Assembly: GCF_007558815.1 (NCBI RefSeq)
Contig: NZ_VLTJ01000028.1
Span: 1-64,000, forward strand
Direction: 5' to 3'
DNA from: Verticiella sediminum
GTDB lineage: Bacteria > Pseudomonadota > Gammaproteobacteria > Burkholderiales > Burkholderiaceae_B
DNA: 64,000 nucleotides
The notes under the pieces were generated by a model. The model was not told the DNA's origin. It worked only from the letters and a program-made list of their open reading frames with translations, and ran no database searches. Position 1 is the stretch's first letter. Every line of letters begins with the position of its first letter. Made by a program: the position numbers and the translations under genes. Positions 9,119 to 18,170 of the stretch are shown in pieces.

Positions 9119-9232
9119 CTAGGCGCCCAGCATCATGCGCCTGACCACATAGCCCAACAGGAACACCAGCGCCACCGACGCGAGAATCAGGCCCGTGCGT
9201 CGGTTGCGCCGGCGTTGTTCTTCATTCTGCAC
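9119..9232 (-). CDS. cytochrome oxidase small assembly peptide (37 aa, GTG start)
   Basis: A very short frame directly abutting the ctaD stop (TAA then GTG with no gap). It encodes a highly basic N terminus (QNEEQRRRNRRTG) followed by one membrane helix (LILASVALVFLLGYVV) and RRMMLGA. Tiny single-helix proteins of this build sit at this position in betaproteobacterial oxidase operons and are annotated as small oxidase assembly proteins. Support comes from position, translational coupling and topology; no motif proves function. Confidence 0.72.
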   Translation of the reverse strand: MQNEEQRRRNRRTGLILASVALVFLLGYVVRRMMLGA

Positions 9233-10846
9233 TTACTTCACCAGCGGCGGCGTTTCGAACGTGTGATGCGGCGCCGGCGACGGCACCGTCCACTCCAGCC
9301 CCTCGGCATGCCAGGGATTGGCCGGCGCCGGCACGCCCTGGCCACGGTAGGCCTTGACGACCACCCAGACCAGGATGAGCTGCGACAGGCCGAAGGCAAA
9401 CGCGCCGATGGTCGAGATGCGGTGGAAATCCGTGAACTGGGTGGCGTAGTCCGCGTAGCGGCGCGGCATGCCGGCCAGGCCCAGGAAGTGCATCGGGAAG
9501 AAGGTGACGTTGAAGGAGATCAGCGAGCACCAGAAGTGCCACTTGCCCAGCCTTTCGTCATACATCACGCCGGTCCACTTGGGCAGCCAGTAGTAGGCGC
9601 CCGCGAACAGCGCGAACAGCGAACCCGCGACCAGGACATAGTGGAAGTGAGCCACCACGTAGTAGGTGTCGTGGACCTGGATGTCGATGGGCGCCACGGC
9701 CAGGATGAGACCGGTGAAGCCGCCGATCGTGAACACGAAGATGAACCCGACCGAAAACAGCATGGGCGTCTCGAAGGTCATCGCGCCGCGCCACATGGTG
9801 GCCAGCCAGTTGAAGATCTTCACGCCCGTGGGCACGGCGATCAGCATGGTGGCGTACATGAAGAAGAGCTGCCCCGTGACCGGCATCCCGGTGGTGAACA
9901 TGTGGTGCGCCCAGACCATGAAGGAGAGCACCGCGATGGCGGACGTGGCGTACACCATCGAGGCGTAGCCGAAGAGCGGCTTGCGCGCGAAGGTGGGCAC
10001 GATGGCCGAGACGATCCCGAACGCCGGCAGGATCATGATGTAGACCTCGGGGTGGCCGAAGAACCAGAAGATGTGCTGGTAGAGCACCGGGTCGCCGCCG
10101 GCCGCGGCGTTGAAGAAGGCGGTGCCGAAATGGCGGTCGGTCAGGACCATGGTGATCGCGCCGGCCAGCACGGGCATCACGGCGATCAGCAGGTAGGCGG
10201 TGATGAGCCAGGTCCAGCAGAACAGCGGCATCTTCATGAGCGTGAGCCCGGGCGCGCGCATGTTCAGGACGGTCACGATGATGTTGATCGCGCCCATGAT
10301 CGAGGACGCGCCCATGATGTGCAGGGCGAAGATGGCGAAGTCCATCCCGGGACCCATCTGCACCGAGAGCGGAGCGTACAGCGTCCAGCCCGCGGCCGTG
10401 GCGCCGCCCGGCACGAAGAACGAGATCACGAGCAGCGTGGCAGCGGCCGGCAGCAGCCAGAAGCTGAAGTTGTTCATGCGCGCGAAGGCCATGTCCGACG
10501 CGCCGATCTGCAGCGGGATCATCCAGTTCGCGAAGCCCACGAAGGCCGGCATGATCGCGCCGAACACCATGATCACGCCGTGCATGGTGGTGAACTGGTT
10601 GAAGAGCTCCGGCTGGAAGAACTGGATCCCCGGCGAGAAAAGCTCAGTGCGCAGCAACAGCGCCAGGACCCCGCCCACCATCAGCATGATGAACGAGAAC
10701 AGCATGTACATCGTGCCGATGTCCTTGTGGTTGGTGGCGAACAGCCACCGGCGCCACCCGTGCGGCATATCGTGCGCATGGTCGTGATCGTGTGCGTGGC
10801 CGTGGGCCTGGCCTGGCGGCACGTGATCGATCGGAGTGCTGCTCAT
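9233..10846 (-). CDS. ctaD: cytochrome c oxidase subunit I
   Basis: Catalytic heme-copper subunit with 537 residues and twelve membrane helices. The heme a and a3/CuB ligands are visible in [20 protein letters not shown] and VAHFHYVL, and [11 protein letters not shown] is the typical N-terminal motif. The start is the ATG preceded by AAGGAGCG; an open frame further upstream lacks family similarity. Residues 8-29 form a His/Asp-rich tail with eight histidines ([15 protein letters not shown]), unusual for the canonical enzyme. It lies 109 bases after ctaC and is followed at once by the small assembly peptide. Confidence 0.97.
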   Translation of the reverse strand: MSSTPIDHVPPGQAHGHAHDHDHAHDMPHGWRRWLFATNHKDIGTMYMLFSFIMLMVGGVLALLLRTELFSPGIQFFQPELFNQFTTMHGVIMVFGAIMPAFVGFANWMIPLQIGASDMAFARMNNFSFWLLPAAATLLVISFFVPGGATAAGWTLYAPLSVQMGPGMDFAIFALHIMGASSIMGAINIIVTVLNMRAPGLTLMKMPLFCWTWLITAYLLIAVMPVLAGAITMVLTDRHFGTAFFNAAAGGDPVLYQHIFWFFGHPEVYIMILPAFGIVSAIVPTFARKPLFGYASMVYATSAIAVLSFMVWAHHMFTTGMPVTGQLFFMYATMLIAVPTGVKIFNWLATMWRGAMTFETPMLFSVGFIFVFTIGGFTGLILAVAPIDIQVHDTYYVVAHFHYVLVAGSLFALFAGAYYWLPKWTGVMYDERLGKWHFWCSLISFNVTFFPMHFLGLAGMPRRYADYATQFTDFHRISTIGAFAFGLSQLILVWVVVKAYRGQGVPAPANPWHAEGLEWTVPSPAPHHTFETPPLVK

Positions 10847-10955
10847 GATGGTCGCTCCTTGACTGCTGCTGGTCGCGTCGGCGTGGTGTCGGCGCGACGC
10901 GGCTTGTGGGTTCAGGCACTGCGGGGCGCGCCTGGCGCGCCCGACGGCGTGGGCG

Positions 10956-12116
10956 TCAGCGCGCCGACGTGATGTCGGCCGGCTGCACCACCGGGTCCTC
11001 GCCATTGCCCTGGTTGCCCCAGGCATTGCGGGAGTAAGTGATCACGGCGGCGATCTCGACATCCGAGAGCTGCGCGAACGAGGCCATGGCCGTGCCCGGC
11101 TTGCCGTGCAGCAGCACGTCGATCTGGCCGGCCTTCGGCCCCAGCACGACCTTGTCGCCATCCAGCGCCGGAAAGCTGCCCGGCACCCCTTGCCCGGTAG
11201 CCTGGTGACAGGCCACGCAGTTGCTGGCGTAGACCTTCTCGCCACGCGCGATCAGTTCCTCGCCGGTCCATTCGCGGGTGGGGTCGTCGGCCGCGGCGGC
11301 CAGCAGCTTCTGCTGCTCCTCGACCCAGGCGACGTATTCGTCCTTCTCGACCACTTTCACCACGATGGGCATGTAGGCGTGGTCCTTGCCGCACAGCTCG
11401 GCGCACTGGCCGCGGAACTCGCCGGTGCGCTCGGCGCGGAACCAGGTATCGCGCAGGATGCCGGGGAAGGCGTCCTGTTTGACGCCCAGCGCCGGCACCA
11501 TCCAGGAGTGGATGACATCGGCCGCGGTGGTCACCACCCGCACCTTGGTGTCGACCGGCACCACCAGGGGCTGGTCGACCTCGATCAGGTAGTTCACGTT
11601 CTTGGTTTCGTGCCCGTCGATCTGGGCGCGCGGCGTGGACAGGTTGGACAGGAAGGCGATGCCGGCGCCCTCGCCCTCGAGGTACTCGTAGCCCCATTTC
11701 CACTGATAGCCCGTTGCCTTCACGGTAAGCTCGGCGCTGGACGTGTCCTTCATGGCGACCACGGTGCTGGTGGCGGGCAGCGCCATCGCGATCACGATCA
11801 GGAAAGGCACGACGGTCCAGGCGACTTCCACGCCCAGGCTCTCGTGGAACGTGGCCGGCTTGACGCCGCGCGATTTGCGGTGCGCCCAGATGGAATAAAA
11901 CATGACGCCGAAGACGGCGACGAAGATGAACAGGCAGATGCCGAGCATGAGCCAGTGCAGCCAGTGGATCTGGGCCGCGATCTGGGTCACGGGTTCGTGC
12001 ATGTTCAATTGGTTGACGGCCGGGCCGCCCGGACTATCGCCTCGCTCCCACGCCCGGCCCGTACTACAGGCCAGTGCGCCGACCACACCCAGGCAAACAC
12101 CCAACCACTTCTTCAT
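10956..12116 (-). CDS. ctaC: cytochrome c oxidase subunit II with C-terminal cytochrome c domain
   Basis: Electron-entry subunit of the oxidase, with 386 residues. A signal peptide is followed by two membrane helices and a periplasmic cupredoxin domain. The CuA ligands are present ([11 protein letters not shown] and the CxxxC in [13 protein letters not shown]). A c-type cytochrome domain is fused at the C terminus, with heme motif CVACH and axial Met in GTAMASF, so this is the caa3-like form. The start was set at the ATG after GAGGTCGAC; another in-frame ATG lies 6 codons upstream. It is the first gene of the operon behind the promoter at 12390-12419. Confidence 0.96.
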   Translation of the reverse strand: MKKWLGVCLGVVGALACSTGRAWERGDSPGGPAVNQLNMHEPVTQIAAQIHWLHWLMLGICLFIFVAVFGVMFYSIWAHRKSRGVKPATFHESLGVEVAWTVVPFLIVIAMALPATSTVVAMKDTSSAELTVKATGYQWKWGYEYLEGEGAGIAFLSNLSTPRAQIDGHETKNVNYLIEVDQPLVVPVDTKVRVVTTAADVIHSWMVPALGVKQDAFPGILRDTWFRAERTGEFRGQCAELCGKDHAYMPIVVKVVEKDEYVAWVEEQQKLLAAAADDPTREWTGEELIARGEKVYASNCVACHQATGQGVPGSFPALDGDKVVLGPKAGQIDVLLHGKPGTAMASFAQLSDVEIAAVITYSRNAWGNQGNGEDPVVQPADITSAR

Positions 12117-12464
12117 GTCGACCTCGAAGTACACCGTTTTCTTATCGAACGCCGGGGCCAGCGCTACGCCATTGCGGCACAGCAGCGACCGAAACGCAAG
12201 CGTTCAGCCCGGCGCATGCGACTTCCGCACACGCGGCTGACGCCTTCCGGCGTCGTCTCCTCGGACACTCGTCGGCGCCCGTTCTTCTTCTGCAGGAACT
12301 CCACAGTGCAAGGCCAGCACACCGGCTGCCCGCACGCACCGCGCAACCCTACACAGGTTGATACATACTCGGCAACGTCAAACCCCGGAATTATAGGGGC
12401 TTGACTAAAATCGTGGCAAAAAATGACCTGGACTCAACGGCTCAGACTAGCAACCGTATAACCC
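12117..12464. other. 348-base divergent intergenic region ctaC / Nudix gene
   Basis: This stretch holds the long untranslated leader of the oxidase operon, about 265 bases between the predicted start of transcription and the ctaC ATG, plus the start region of the Nudix gene. Open frames inside the leader have arginine-rich, family-free translations and were not accepted. No riboswitch or clear operator was recognised. Confidence 0.6.
12390..12419 (-). promoter_or_regulatory. sigma70-type promoter of the cytochrome oxidase operon
   Basis: Read on the minus strand, the sequence has TTGCCA (-35, 5 of 6 consensus bases) at 12419-12414, an 18-base spacer and a perfect TATAAT (-10) at 12395-12390. 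It drives ctaC and the genes behind it. It is the best consensus promoter seen in the window. Confidence 0.75.
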
Positions 12465-13226
12465 ATGCAGCCCAACCGCCGTCAACTGTTACACGAATTT
12501 CGTTCCCGCACCAGTACACCGCCGCCGGCGGATGCGTCGCGCGTCTGGCTCAAGGGGCACGCCTGCGGCTGGGCCAAGCCAGAGGCGGCCGCCGTCGTCG
12601 GCCTGCGCGAAGGGCGTGCGAGCCTGCCCGAGACCGACGACGGCCTGGCCGGGCTGGCCCGGCGGCTGCATGAGGCCGGCGTACTGTCGGGTTGGCGCAA
12701 CGAACTGCTCGACGTGATGGGCGACGACGGCCGCGTGCTCGGCCGGATCGAACGCGCCACCATGCGTCCGCTGGGCCTGATGACCCGCGCGGTGCACCTG
12801 ACGGCGTACGCGCCCGACGGCCGCCTGTGGGTTGCGCGGCGGGCCCTGCACAAGAACACCGACCCCGGCATGTGGGACACGCTGGTGGGCGGGCTGATCG
12901 CCGCGGGCGAATCCCCCGCCCTCGCCCTGGAGCGCGAAAGCGACGAGGAGGCGGGCCTGACGCCGGCGCATTTGCGCGATGCGCAGCCGATCGGCGACTT
13001 CCTGGTCACCCGGCGCGTACCCGAGGGCTACCAACGGGAACACGTGCTGGTGACCGATTGCGTGCTGCCGCCCGACTGCACGCCGTGCAATCGCGACGGC
13101 GAAGTCGAGGAGATCCGGCTGGCCCCCGCCGAGGAGGTGCTGGCCGGCATCGCCGATCACCAGTACACGGCCGAAGCCTCGCTGGCGATCCTGATCTCGC
13201 TGGAAGCGGCAGCCCGGCCGGGCTGA
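12465..13226 (+). CDS. Nudix hydrolase with DUF4743-type N-terminal domain
   Basis: A 253-residue Nudix protein. The Nudix box is complete: GGLIAAGESPALALERESDEEAGL fits G-x5-E-x7-RE-x2-EE-x-G, with the metal-binding REsdEE helix near residues 155-163. The first ~110 residues match the DUF4743-type extension found in proteins related to plant and fungal Nudix enzymes and thiamine pyrophosphokinase fusions. The substrate is probably a nucleoside diphosphate derivative, but cannot be read. There is no strong Shine-Dalgarno sequence before the ATG. Confidence 0.9.
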   Translation: MQPNRRQLLHEFRSRTSTPPPADASRVWLKGHACGWAKPEAAAVVGLREGRASLPETDDGLAGLARRLHEAGVLSGWRNELLDVMGDDGRVLGRIERATMRPLGLMTRAVHLTAYAPDGRLWVARRALHKNTDPGMWDTLVGGLIAAGESPALALERESDEEAGLTPAHLRDAQPIGDFLVTRRVPEGYQREHVLVTDCVLPPDCTPCNRDGEVEEIRLAPAEEVLAGIADHQYTAEASLAILISLEAAARPG

Positions 13227-13395
13227 GCTCTCGAAGGCTTTCGCGGCGCGGGTCGCCGCCGGGAAGCCGGTGCACTCGCCTGCGGGCGGCTGCAGCGCCT
13301 GGAGCCGCGCTGCTCAGCATCCGCCGATCTCCGCATACCCGCATGCGCGGCGGTGCCCCGGCGCGCACTGCCGCCCCGGGCGCAGCCCCGACCGT

Positions 13396-13620
13396 TCAGG
13401 GGGGGCTGTCGCCCTCCGCGCGCCAGGCCTCGAACGCAGCGCGCGCCGCCGCCGTGAGCGCTTCGTACGCGATCTCGGTGCGCCGGTGCAGGATCAGCGC
13501 GGCATAGGGCTCGGCCAGCGCGGCGGCCTCGGGGCACAGGCGCCGCTCCTCCCCCTGCGAAGGGCGGCGCGAGCGCCAGTAGTTGATGGCGCGCTCCAGC
13601 TCGGTGATGGGAATGGTCAT
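13396..13620 (-). CDS. DUF3717 domain protein
   Basis: A 74-residue soluble protein that follows the DUF3717 pattern throughout (ELERAINYWRSRRPS, then LCPEAAALAEPYA, then a helical C terminus). The family is small and confined mostly to Burkholderiales; its function is unknown. The start is preceded by GGAGTCCACC. It converges on the Nudix gene and is divergent from phaM. Confidence 0.87.
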   Translation of the reverse strand: MTIPITELERAINYWRSRRPSQGEERRLCPEAAALAEPYAALILHRRTEIAYEALTAAARAAFEAWRAEGDSPP

Positions 13621-13710
13621 GGTGGACTCCTGCGGACAGTCTAATACTCGCCCGCTGCCCCCGCACGCCGGCCATGAGTGATAATCGAACCAGGTCTAAC
13701 GGAGGAATCC

Positions 13711-14415
13711 ATGAGCAGCACGTCCGGCAATCCCTTCATCTTTCCCGGCATGGGCCTGGGCAACACGCCCGGCGAGACTTCCGGCAACCCTATCCTGCAG
13801 AGCATGGAGATGATGCGGCAAGCCTGGGCCGGCCTGGGCGGCAGCACACCGTTCGGAAGCGCCCTGCCCGCCAACCCGATTCTCAACCCCGAGGAGCTCG
13901 ACCGTCGCATCCAGGAGCTGAATGCGGTCGCCAGTTGGCTGCGCCTGAACCTGAACATGGTGCAAGGCTCGATCCAGGCCCTGGAGGTGCAGCGGGCCAC
14001 CCTCGCCACCCTGCGCTCCTTCGCCAGCATGGGCGCCGGCATGGCGCAGTCGGGCGAGCATCCGCCGAGTGGGCCGTCGCCGCTCGACATCGCTCTGGCA
14101 GCCAAGCCTGGCCGGCGCAACCATCCCGAAGCGCCGCCCCAGGCGAACGAGGACAACACCGAGCCGCCACCCGACACGGCCGCCGCCGCGGATGCCACGG
14201 CACAAGCCCCTTCCGCGCAGCAGGCGTGGTGGAACCTGCTGCAGAACCAGTTCAACCAGATCGCGCAGGCCGCCGCCGCCACCCTGCCCAGCACCAGCAC
14301 CAGCACGCCGACCGACAAACCAGCCCGGAAGCCGGCAGCCCAGTCAACCGCCGCATCGCGCAAGGCCGCGCCACGCAAGGCCGCCCGCAAGAGCACGCCG
14401 CGCAAGTCGGGCTGA
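13711..14415 (+). CDS. phaM: PhaM-like polyhydroxyalkanoate granule regulatory protein
   Basis: Protein of the PhaM family, which binds and activates PHB synthase and links storage granules to the nucleoid. It has 234 residues. The N-terminal part (residues ~25-110) has the conserved helical block with the [22 protein letters not shown] pattern. A Pro/Thr-rich linker follows, and the tail is rich in Lys, Arg, Ala and Pro ([17 protein letters not shown]), histone H1-like and probably DNA-binding. The start follows GGAGGAATCC; an open frame begins 11 codons earlier. glmU starts 16 bases downstream. Confidence 0.85.
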   Translation: MSSTSGNPFIFPGMGLGNTPGETSGNPILQSMEMMRQAWAGLGGSTPFGSALPANPILNPEELDRRIQELNAVASWLRLNLNMVQGSIQALEVQRATLATLRSFASMGAGMAQSGEHPPSGPSPLDIALAAKPGRRNHPEAPPQANEDNTEPPPDTAAAADATAQAPSAQQAWWNLLQNQFNQIAQAAAATLPSTSTSTPTDKPARKPAAQSTAASRKAAPRKAARKSTPRKSG

Positions 14416-14431
14416 GCGGGAGGATCGTGTC

Positions 14432-15799
14432 ATGCTGAACGTCGTCGTGCTCGCCGCCGGCATGGGCAAGCGCATGAATTCCGCGCTGCCCAAGGTCCTC
14501 CACGCGCTCGCCGGGCGCCCCATGCTCAACCACGTGCTCGGCACCGCGCGCGCGCTCGCGCCCCAGCGCATCATCGTCGTCACCGGCCACGGCACCGAAC
14601 AGGTCGAAGCGGCCTGCGAAGGCCAGCCCGACGTGCAGTGCGTGCTGCAGGCCGAACAGCTCGGCACCGGCCACGCCGTGCTGCAAGCCGTGCCCGCGCT
14701 GGCCGATGGCGGCACCACCCTGGTCCTGTATGGCGACGTCCCGCTGGTGCGCGAAGCCACCTTGCGCGCCCTCATCGAGGCCGCCCAGGGCGGTCTGGGC
14801 GTGCTCACCGTGCGCATGCCCGATCCCGCCGGCTATGGCCGGATCGTGCGCGACGCCGACGGGCGCGTTGCGCGCATCGTGGAGCACAAGGACGCCAACG
14901 CCGCCGAGCTCGCCCTCGACGAAGTCAATACCGGCATCCTGGCCGCGCCGACGGCCGCCCTGCGCGGCTGGCTGGCCCGCCTGGGCAACGACAACGCCCA
15001 GGGCGAGTACTACCTGACCGACATCATCGCCATGGCGGTGGCCGACGGCGTCCCCGTGGCGAGCGCCAGCCCGGCCGCCGTATGGGAAACCCTCGGCGTG
15101 AACAGCCGCGCGCAACAGGCCGAACTCGAGCGCATCTACCAGCGCCACCAGGCCGACACCCTGCTCGCCGCGGGCGTCACGCTGGCCGACCCGGCGCGCA
15201 TCGACATCCGCGGCGGCCTGCTGTGCGGCCGCGATGTCAGCATCGACGTCAACTGCGTGTTCGAAGGCGAAGTCGAGCTTGCCGACGGGGTCAGCGTGGG
15301 CCCCAACTGCGTCCTGCGCAACGTACGCGTGGGCCCGGGCGCGCAGATCGACGCCTTCAGCCACCTCGACCAGGCCGAAGTGGGCCCTCAGGCGCACGTC
15401 GGCCCCTACGCGCGCCTGCGCCCCGGCACCGTCATGGGCGAGCGCAGCCGCGTGGGCAACTTCGTCGAAGTCAAGAACGCCCAACTGGGCGAGGGCACCA
15501 AGGTCAACCACCTGAGCTACATCGGCGATGCCACCGTGGGCGCGCGCGTGAACGTGGGCGCCGGCACCATCACCTGCAACTACGACGGGGTCAACAAGCA
15601 CCACACCACCATCGAGGACGACGCCTTCATCGGCTCGGACACCCAACTGGTGGCCCCCGTGCGCGTCGGCCATGGCGCCACGCTGGGTGCCGGCACCACG
15701 CTCACGCGGGATGCGCCGGCCGGCCAGCTCACGATCTCGCGCGCGCAGCAGCGCAGCATCGCCGGCTGGGAGCGGCCGGTGAAGGCGAAGAAGGGCTGA
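14432..15799 (+). CDS. glmU: bifunctional GlcNAc-1-P uridyltransferase / GlcN-1-P acetyltransferase
   Basis: Makes UDP-N-acetylglucosamine, the precursor of peptidoglycan and lipopolysaccharide, by acetylating glucosamine-1-phosphate and then transferring UMP. It has 455 residues, the normal length. The N-terminal pyrophosphorylase signature is [18 protein letters not shown]. The C-terminal half is a left-handed beta helix with hexapeptide repeats, and HLSYIGDA and [10 protein letters not shown] carry acetyltransferase residues. The ATG follows GGGAGGATC. glmS, the other enzyme of this pathway, lies about 20 kb away in the same orientation. Confidence 0.98.
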   Translation: MLNVVVLAAGMGKRMNSALPKVLHALAGRPMLNHVLGTARALAPQRIIVVTGHGTEQVEAACEGQPDVQCVLQAEQLGTGHAVLQAVPALADGGTTLVLYGDVPLVREATLRALIEAAQGGLGVLTVRMPDPAGYGRIVRDADGRVARIVEHKDANAAELALDEVNTGILAAPTAALRGWLARLGNDNAQGEYYLTDIIAMAVADGVPVASASPAAVWETLGVNSRAQQAELERIYQRHQADTLLAAGVTLADPARIDIRGGLLCGRDVSIDVNCVFEGEVELADGVSVGPNCVLRNVRVGPGAQIDAFSHLDQAEVGPQAHVGPYARLRPGTVMGERSRVGNFVEVKNAQLGEGTKVNHLSYIGDATVGARVNVGAGTITCNYDGVNKHHTTIEDDAFIGSDTQLVAPVRVGHGATLGAGTTLTRDAPAGQLTISRAQQRSIAGWERPVKAKKG

Positions 15800-15878
15800 G
15801 TCTGGAACCGGCGGCTCCGCGCGACGGGCCGGACGGGCGGTAAGGCAGGCACGGACACGGCTACCGGTTTCGTATCGT

Positions 15879-15905
15879 GTGAGAGCCCTTGGGAAGGGTC
15901 CTCAC
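15879..15905 (+). terminator. stem-loop downstream of glmU
   Basis: GTGAG/CTCAC outer stem and CCCTT/AAGGG inner stem, with one mismatch and one G-U pair between them, around a GGG loop. It lies 80 bases after the glmU stop. No U-run follows, so it could be a terminator or an RNA-stabilising structure. Confidence 0.5.
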
Positions 15906-15998
15906 CGTACCGGCCATGTCTGCGCCCTCGCCTAGGCGACTCTCGGTAATCGTTAGTCGATCGAAACCAAATTCATCACCCTGACGGCCGAACAATTA

Positions 15999-16013
15999 TG
16001 AAGATTTTCTTCA
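15999..16013. promoter_or_regulatory. inverted repeat TGAAGA-TTT-TCTTCA, possible operator
   Basis: A perfect 6-bp inverted repeat with a 3-base spacer, in AT-rich DNA just upstream of the promoter-like sequence at 16035. Size and position fit the binding site of a dimeric regulator; the LysR protein encoded at the other end of this gene group is the natural candidate, which is inference. Confidence 0.45.
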
Positions 16014-16034
16014 TTACTATGATTATAAATTAAA

Positions 16035-16064
16035 TTGACAATAATAATCCGCCACGCAGATACT
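16035..16064 (+). promoter_or_regulatory. sigma70-like promoter of the catabolic island operon
   Basis: A perfect TTGACA at 16035-16040, an 18-base spacer and GATACT at 16059-16064 (4 of 6 consensus bases), about 60 bases upstream of the first start codon of the island. Confidence 0.55.
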
Positions 16065-16124
16065 CAAGCATCGCCATATACGGATATCCATGGCGCAACG
16101 AATACAAGGCGGAGAAGACAAACG

Positions 16125-17036
16125 ATGGACGGAAAGAACGGGCGTGCTGCGTCGCGCCTTCGGACGAAGATCGAAAGCGGAAAATGTGTCTGGCTGGCCG
16201 GCGCGTATGACGCGCTCAGCGCCACGCTCGCTCAACAAGCCGGATTTGAAGGGATATTCACTACCGGGCTCGGAATCTCCGCATCGCACCTCGGCAGGCC
16301 CGACATTGAGCTGTACACAATGACGGAAAACCTTGCGGTGACGTCCGCGATAGCCGAAGCGCTACCACATGCGCCGATTATCAGCGATTGCGACACCGGA
16401 TACGGCGACGTTCGAAACGTCATCAGAACCGTCCGCAACTTCGAAAGGGCCGGCGTGGCAGGCGTCGTGTTGGAGGACCAGGTCAGCCCGAAACGCTGCC
16501 CGCTTTTACCTGGCGTGCCGGAACTCAACCCGGTCGATGATGCGGTCGCCAAGATCGAAGCCGCATGTGCTGCAAGGAATCAACCCGAAACCCTGATCAT
16601 CGCCCGTACTGACGCTCAATCGATGGACGAGTGCATTGCACGCGCGCGGGCCTATGCCGAGGCCGGGGCCGATCTCGTCCAGCCCACGTCCGTATGCGTA
16701 CAGTCGTTCGACGATCTGCTGCGCCTCAAACGCGAAGTGCCGAAGCCGATATCGCTGATGGTACTGAGCTGGCTGGAAGTCGAACTGGCTCCCGCTCAAA
16801 TCGAACAAGTAGCGGGCCTTGCCACTTTTCCGCTTGTCGGCCTGTTGAGCACCGTCCGCGCGCTACAGGAAAACTATACGGCACTGGCAGCCCATCACGA
16901 CGCGGGAAAGCTGCCGCGGGAAAAGGCAAGCCTCAAAGAATTCGAGCATATCTGGGACGACTTCATGGATGCCACTTCCCGGCTCGTCAACACTGGAACC
17001 CGCAGTCTCGCAAAGCGCGCACCAGCAGAACAATAA
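16125..17036 (+). CDS. isocitrate lyase / PEP mutase family enzyme
   Basis: A 303-residue TIM-barrel enzyme of the ICL/PEPM superfamily, which makes or breaks C-C or C-P bonds in small oxo- and hydroxy-acids. DCDTGYGD (metal-binding Asp residues) and EDQVSPKRC are visible. The classical lyase loop KKCGH is altered to KRCPLLPG: the Cys is kept but the following Gly-His is lost. This argues against true isocitrate lyase and fits 2-methylisocitrate-, dimethylmalate- or oxaloacetate-type relatives. The start chosen is the ATG after CGGAGAAGAC; the frame is open 30 codons upstream. It is followed by a Bug-type binding protein and a GMC oxidoreductase. Confidence 0.85.
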   Translation: MDGKNGRAASRLRTKIESGKCVWLAGAYDALSATLAQQAGFEGIFTTGLGISASHLGRPDIELYTMTENLAVTSAIAEALPHAPIISDCDTGYGDVRNVIRTVRNFERAGVAGVVLEDQVSPKRCPLLPGVPELNPVDDAVAKIEAACAARNQPETLIIARTDAQSMDECIARARAYAEAGADLVQPTSVCVQSFDDLLRLKREVPKPISLMVLSWLEVELAPAQIEQVAGLATFPLVGLLSTVRALQENYTALAAHHDAGKLPREKASLKEFEHIWDDFMDATSRLVNTGTRSLAKRAPAEQ

Positions 17037-17053
17037 ACAGCAGGAGACACAAC

Positions 17054-18067
17054 ATGGAAGAGAAATTCTCTGCTTTTCGCAGACACGGTCTTCAATCTCT
17101 GCTCGCCCTGGGCCTGACCGGAATGGCCGGCAAGATTGCCTTTGCAGCAAAGGACGATTCTTCTGGATATCCAAGCCGGCCGATCCGATGCATCGTCCCC
17201 TTTCCTCCCGGCGGAACCACCGACATCCTCACGCGCCAGATCACTCGTCCGATGAGCGAGCTGCTGGGAGTATCGATCATAGTCGAGAACATCTCGGGTG
17301 CAGGCGGCGTCATTGGAACCGCCGCCGCCGCGAGGGCGCCGGCAGATGGCTATACATTGACGGAAGGCAACATTGCGACACATGCGATCAGCGTCATTCT
17401 CAATCCGAACGCAGGATATGACCCTGTACGGGACTTCGAACCGATTTCACTCATCGCACACATCCCCAACTACCTCATCGTCAACTCATCGATTGGCGTC
17501 GATTCTGTACCGGAGCTCATCGCCTATCTCAGCGACAACCCCGCCATGCGCCAGTATGCATCAGCAGGGGTCGGGACTTCTCCTCATTTGGCCGGCGCGC
17601 TTTTCTCCCGGTCGCTGAACATCAAGCTCACCCATGTACCCTATAAGGGATCGACGCCCGCCCTGACGGACATCGCAAGTGGCGTGATCCCGTTCATGTT
17701 CGACCAAAAAACGGCCGCTTTGCCGTTTTTCAAATCGGGCAAGGTCAAACTCCTGGCAGTGACGACGGATAGCCGTGTCCCCTTCGACAAAGACCTGCCG
17801 ACCCTCAGCGAGCAGGGATTCCCCGGGCTGTCCGTCTCCTCCTGGCATGCGCTCTACGCACCGAAGGGCGTCCCTCAGGCTGTGGTGGCGAAGCTCAATT
17901 CCTGCGTGCTGCAAGCACTCAGCCAGCCTGAAATCATCAAGCAATTGACCGAACTCTATGGCATGAGGGTGGTCGGCAGCACACCCGACGAATTGAAAGC
18001 GCTGACGGAAGCAGAAATCAAGAGGTGGCGGCCGATCCTCGCGGAAAACGAAATAGTGTCGGAATAA
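17054..18067 (+). CDS. Bug-type tripartite tricarboxylate transporter solute-binding protein
   Basis: Periplasmic solute-binding protein of the Bug (TctC) family, 337 residues with a signal sequence at ~15-32. Family hallmarks are present: YPSRPIRCIVPFPPGGTTDILTR near the mature N terminus, then GAGGVIGT, and HVPYKGSTPALTDIASG. These proteins bind carboxylated or amidated small molecules. No TctA/TctB membrane subunits are adjacent, which is usual for Bug genes in Alcaligenaceae. The start follows CAGGAGACAC, 17 bases after the previous stop. Confidence 0.93.
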   Translation: MEEKFSAFRRHGLQSLLALGLTGMAGKIAFAAKDDSSGYPSRPIRCIVPFPPGGTTDILTRQITRPMSELLGVSIIVENISGAGGVIGTAAAARAPADGYTLTEGNIATHAISVILNPNAGYDPVRDFEPISLIAHIPNYLIVNSSIGVDSVPELIAYLSDNPAMRQYASAGVGTSPHLAGALFSRSLNIKLTHVPYKGSTPALTDIASGVIPFMFDQKTAALPFFKSGKVKLLAVTTDSRVPFDKDLPTLSEQGFPGLSVSSWHALYAPKGVPQAVVAKLNSCVLQALSQPEIIKQLTELYGMRVVGSTPDELKALTEAEIKRWRPILAENEIVSE

Positions 18068-18170
18068 GACCAGCAGTTCGTGTCCGTCAAGGCACTTTCA
18101 TACCGCCCGGCATGTGCGCCGGGTCACAGGTACCGTGGAAGTCACCCGGAATTTCACCGATTCATTTTTC

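Larger units (their letters stand above)
15800..16124. other. 325-base intergenic region at the edge of an AT-richer island
   Basis: The first half is GC-rich and holds the stem-loop 15879-15905. From about 15940 the base composition changes abruptly to AT-rich, with the inverted repeat at 15999-16013 and a promoter-like pair at 16035-16064. No gene was recognised. Confidence 0.6.

Noticed and set aside
8813-10843. Long plus-strand frame of about 700 codons across ctaD
   Set aside because: His/Glu/Arg-rich antisense shadow of the oxidase genes.
12142-12346. Small minus-strand frames in the ctaC leader
   Set aside because: Arg- and Ser-rich translations without ribosome site; a leader peptide cannot be supported.
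14252-15673. Minus-strand frame of 473 codons over glmU
   Set aside because: Antisense shadow; glmU on the plus strand has complete motifs.
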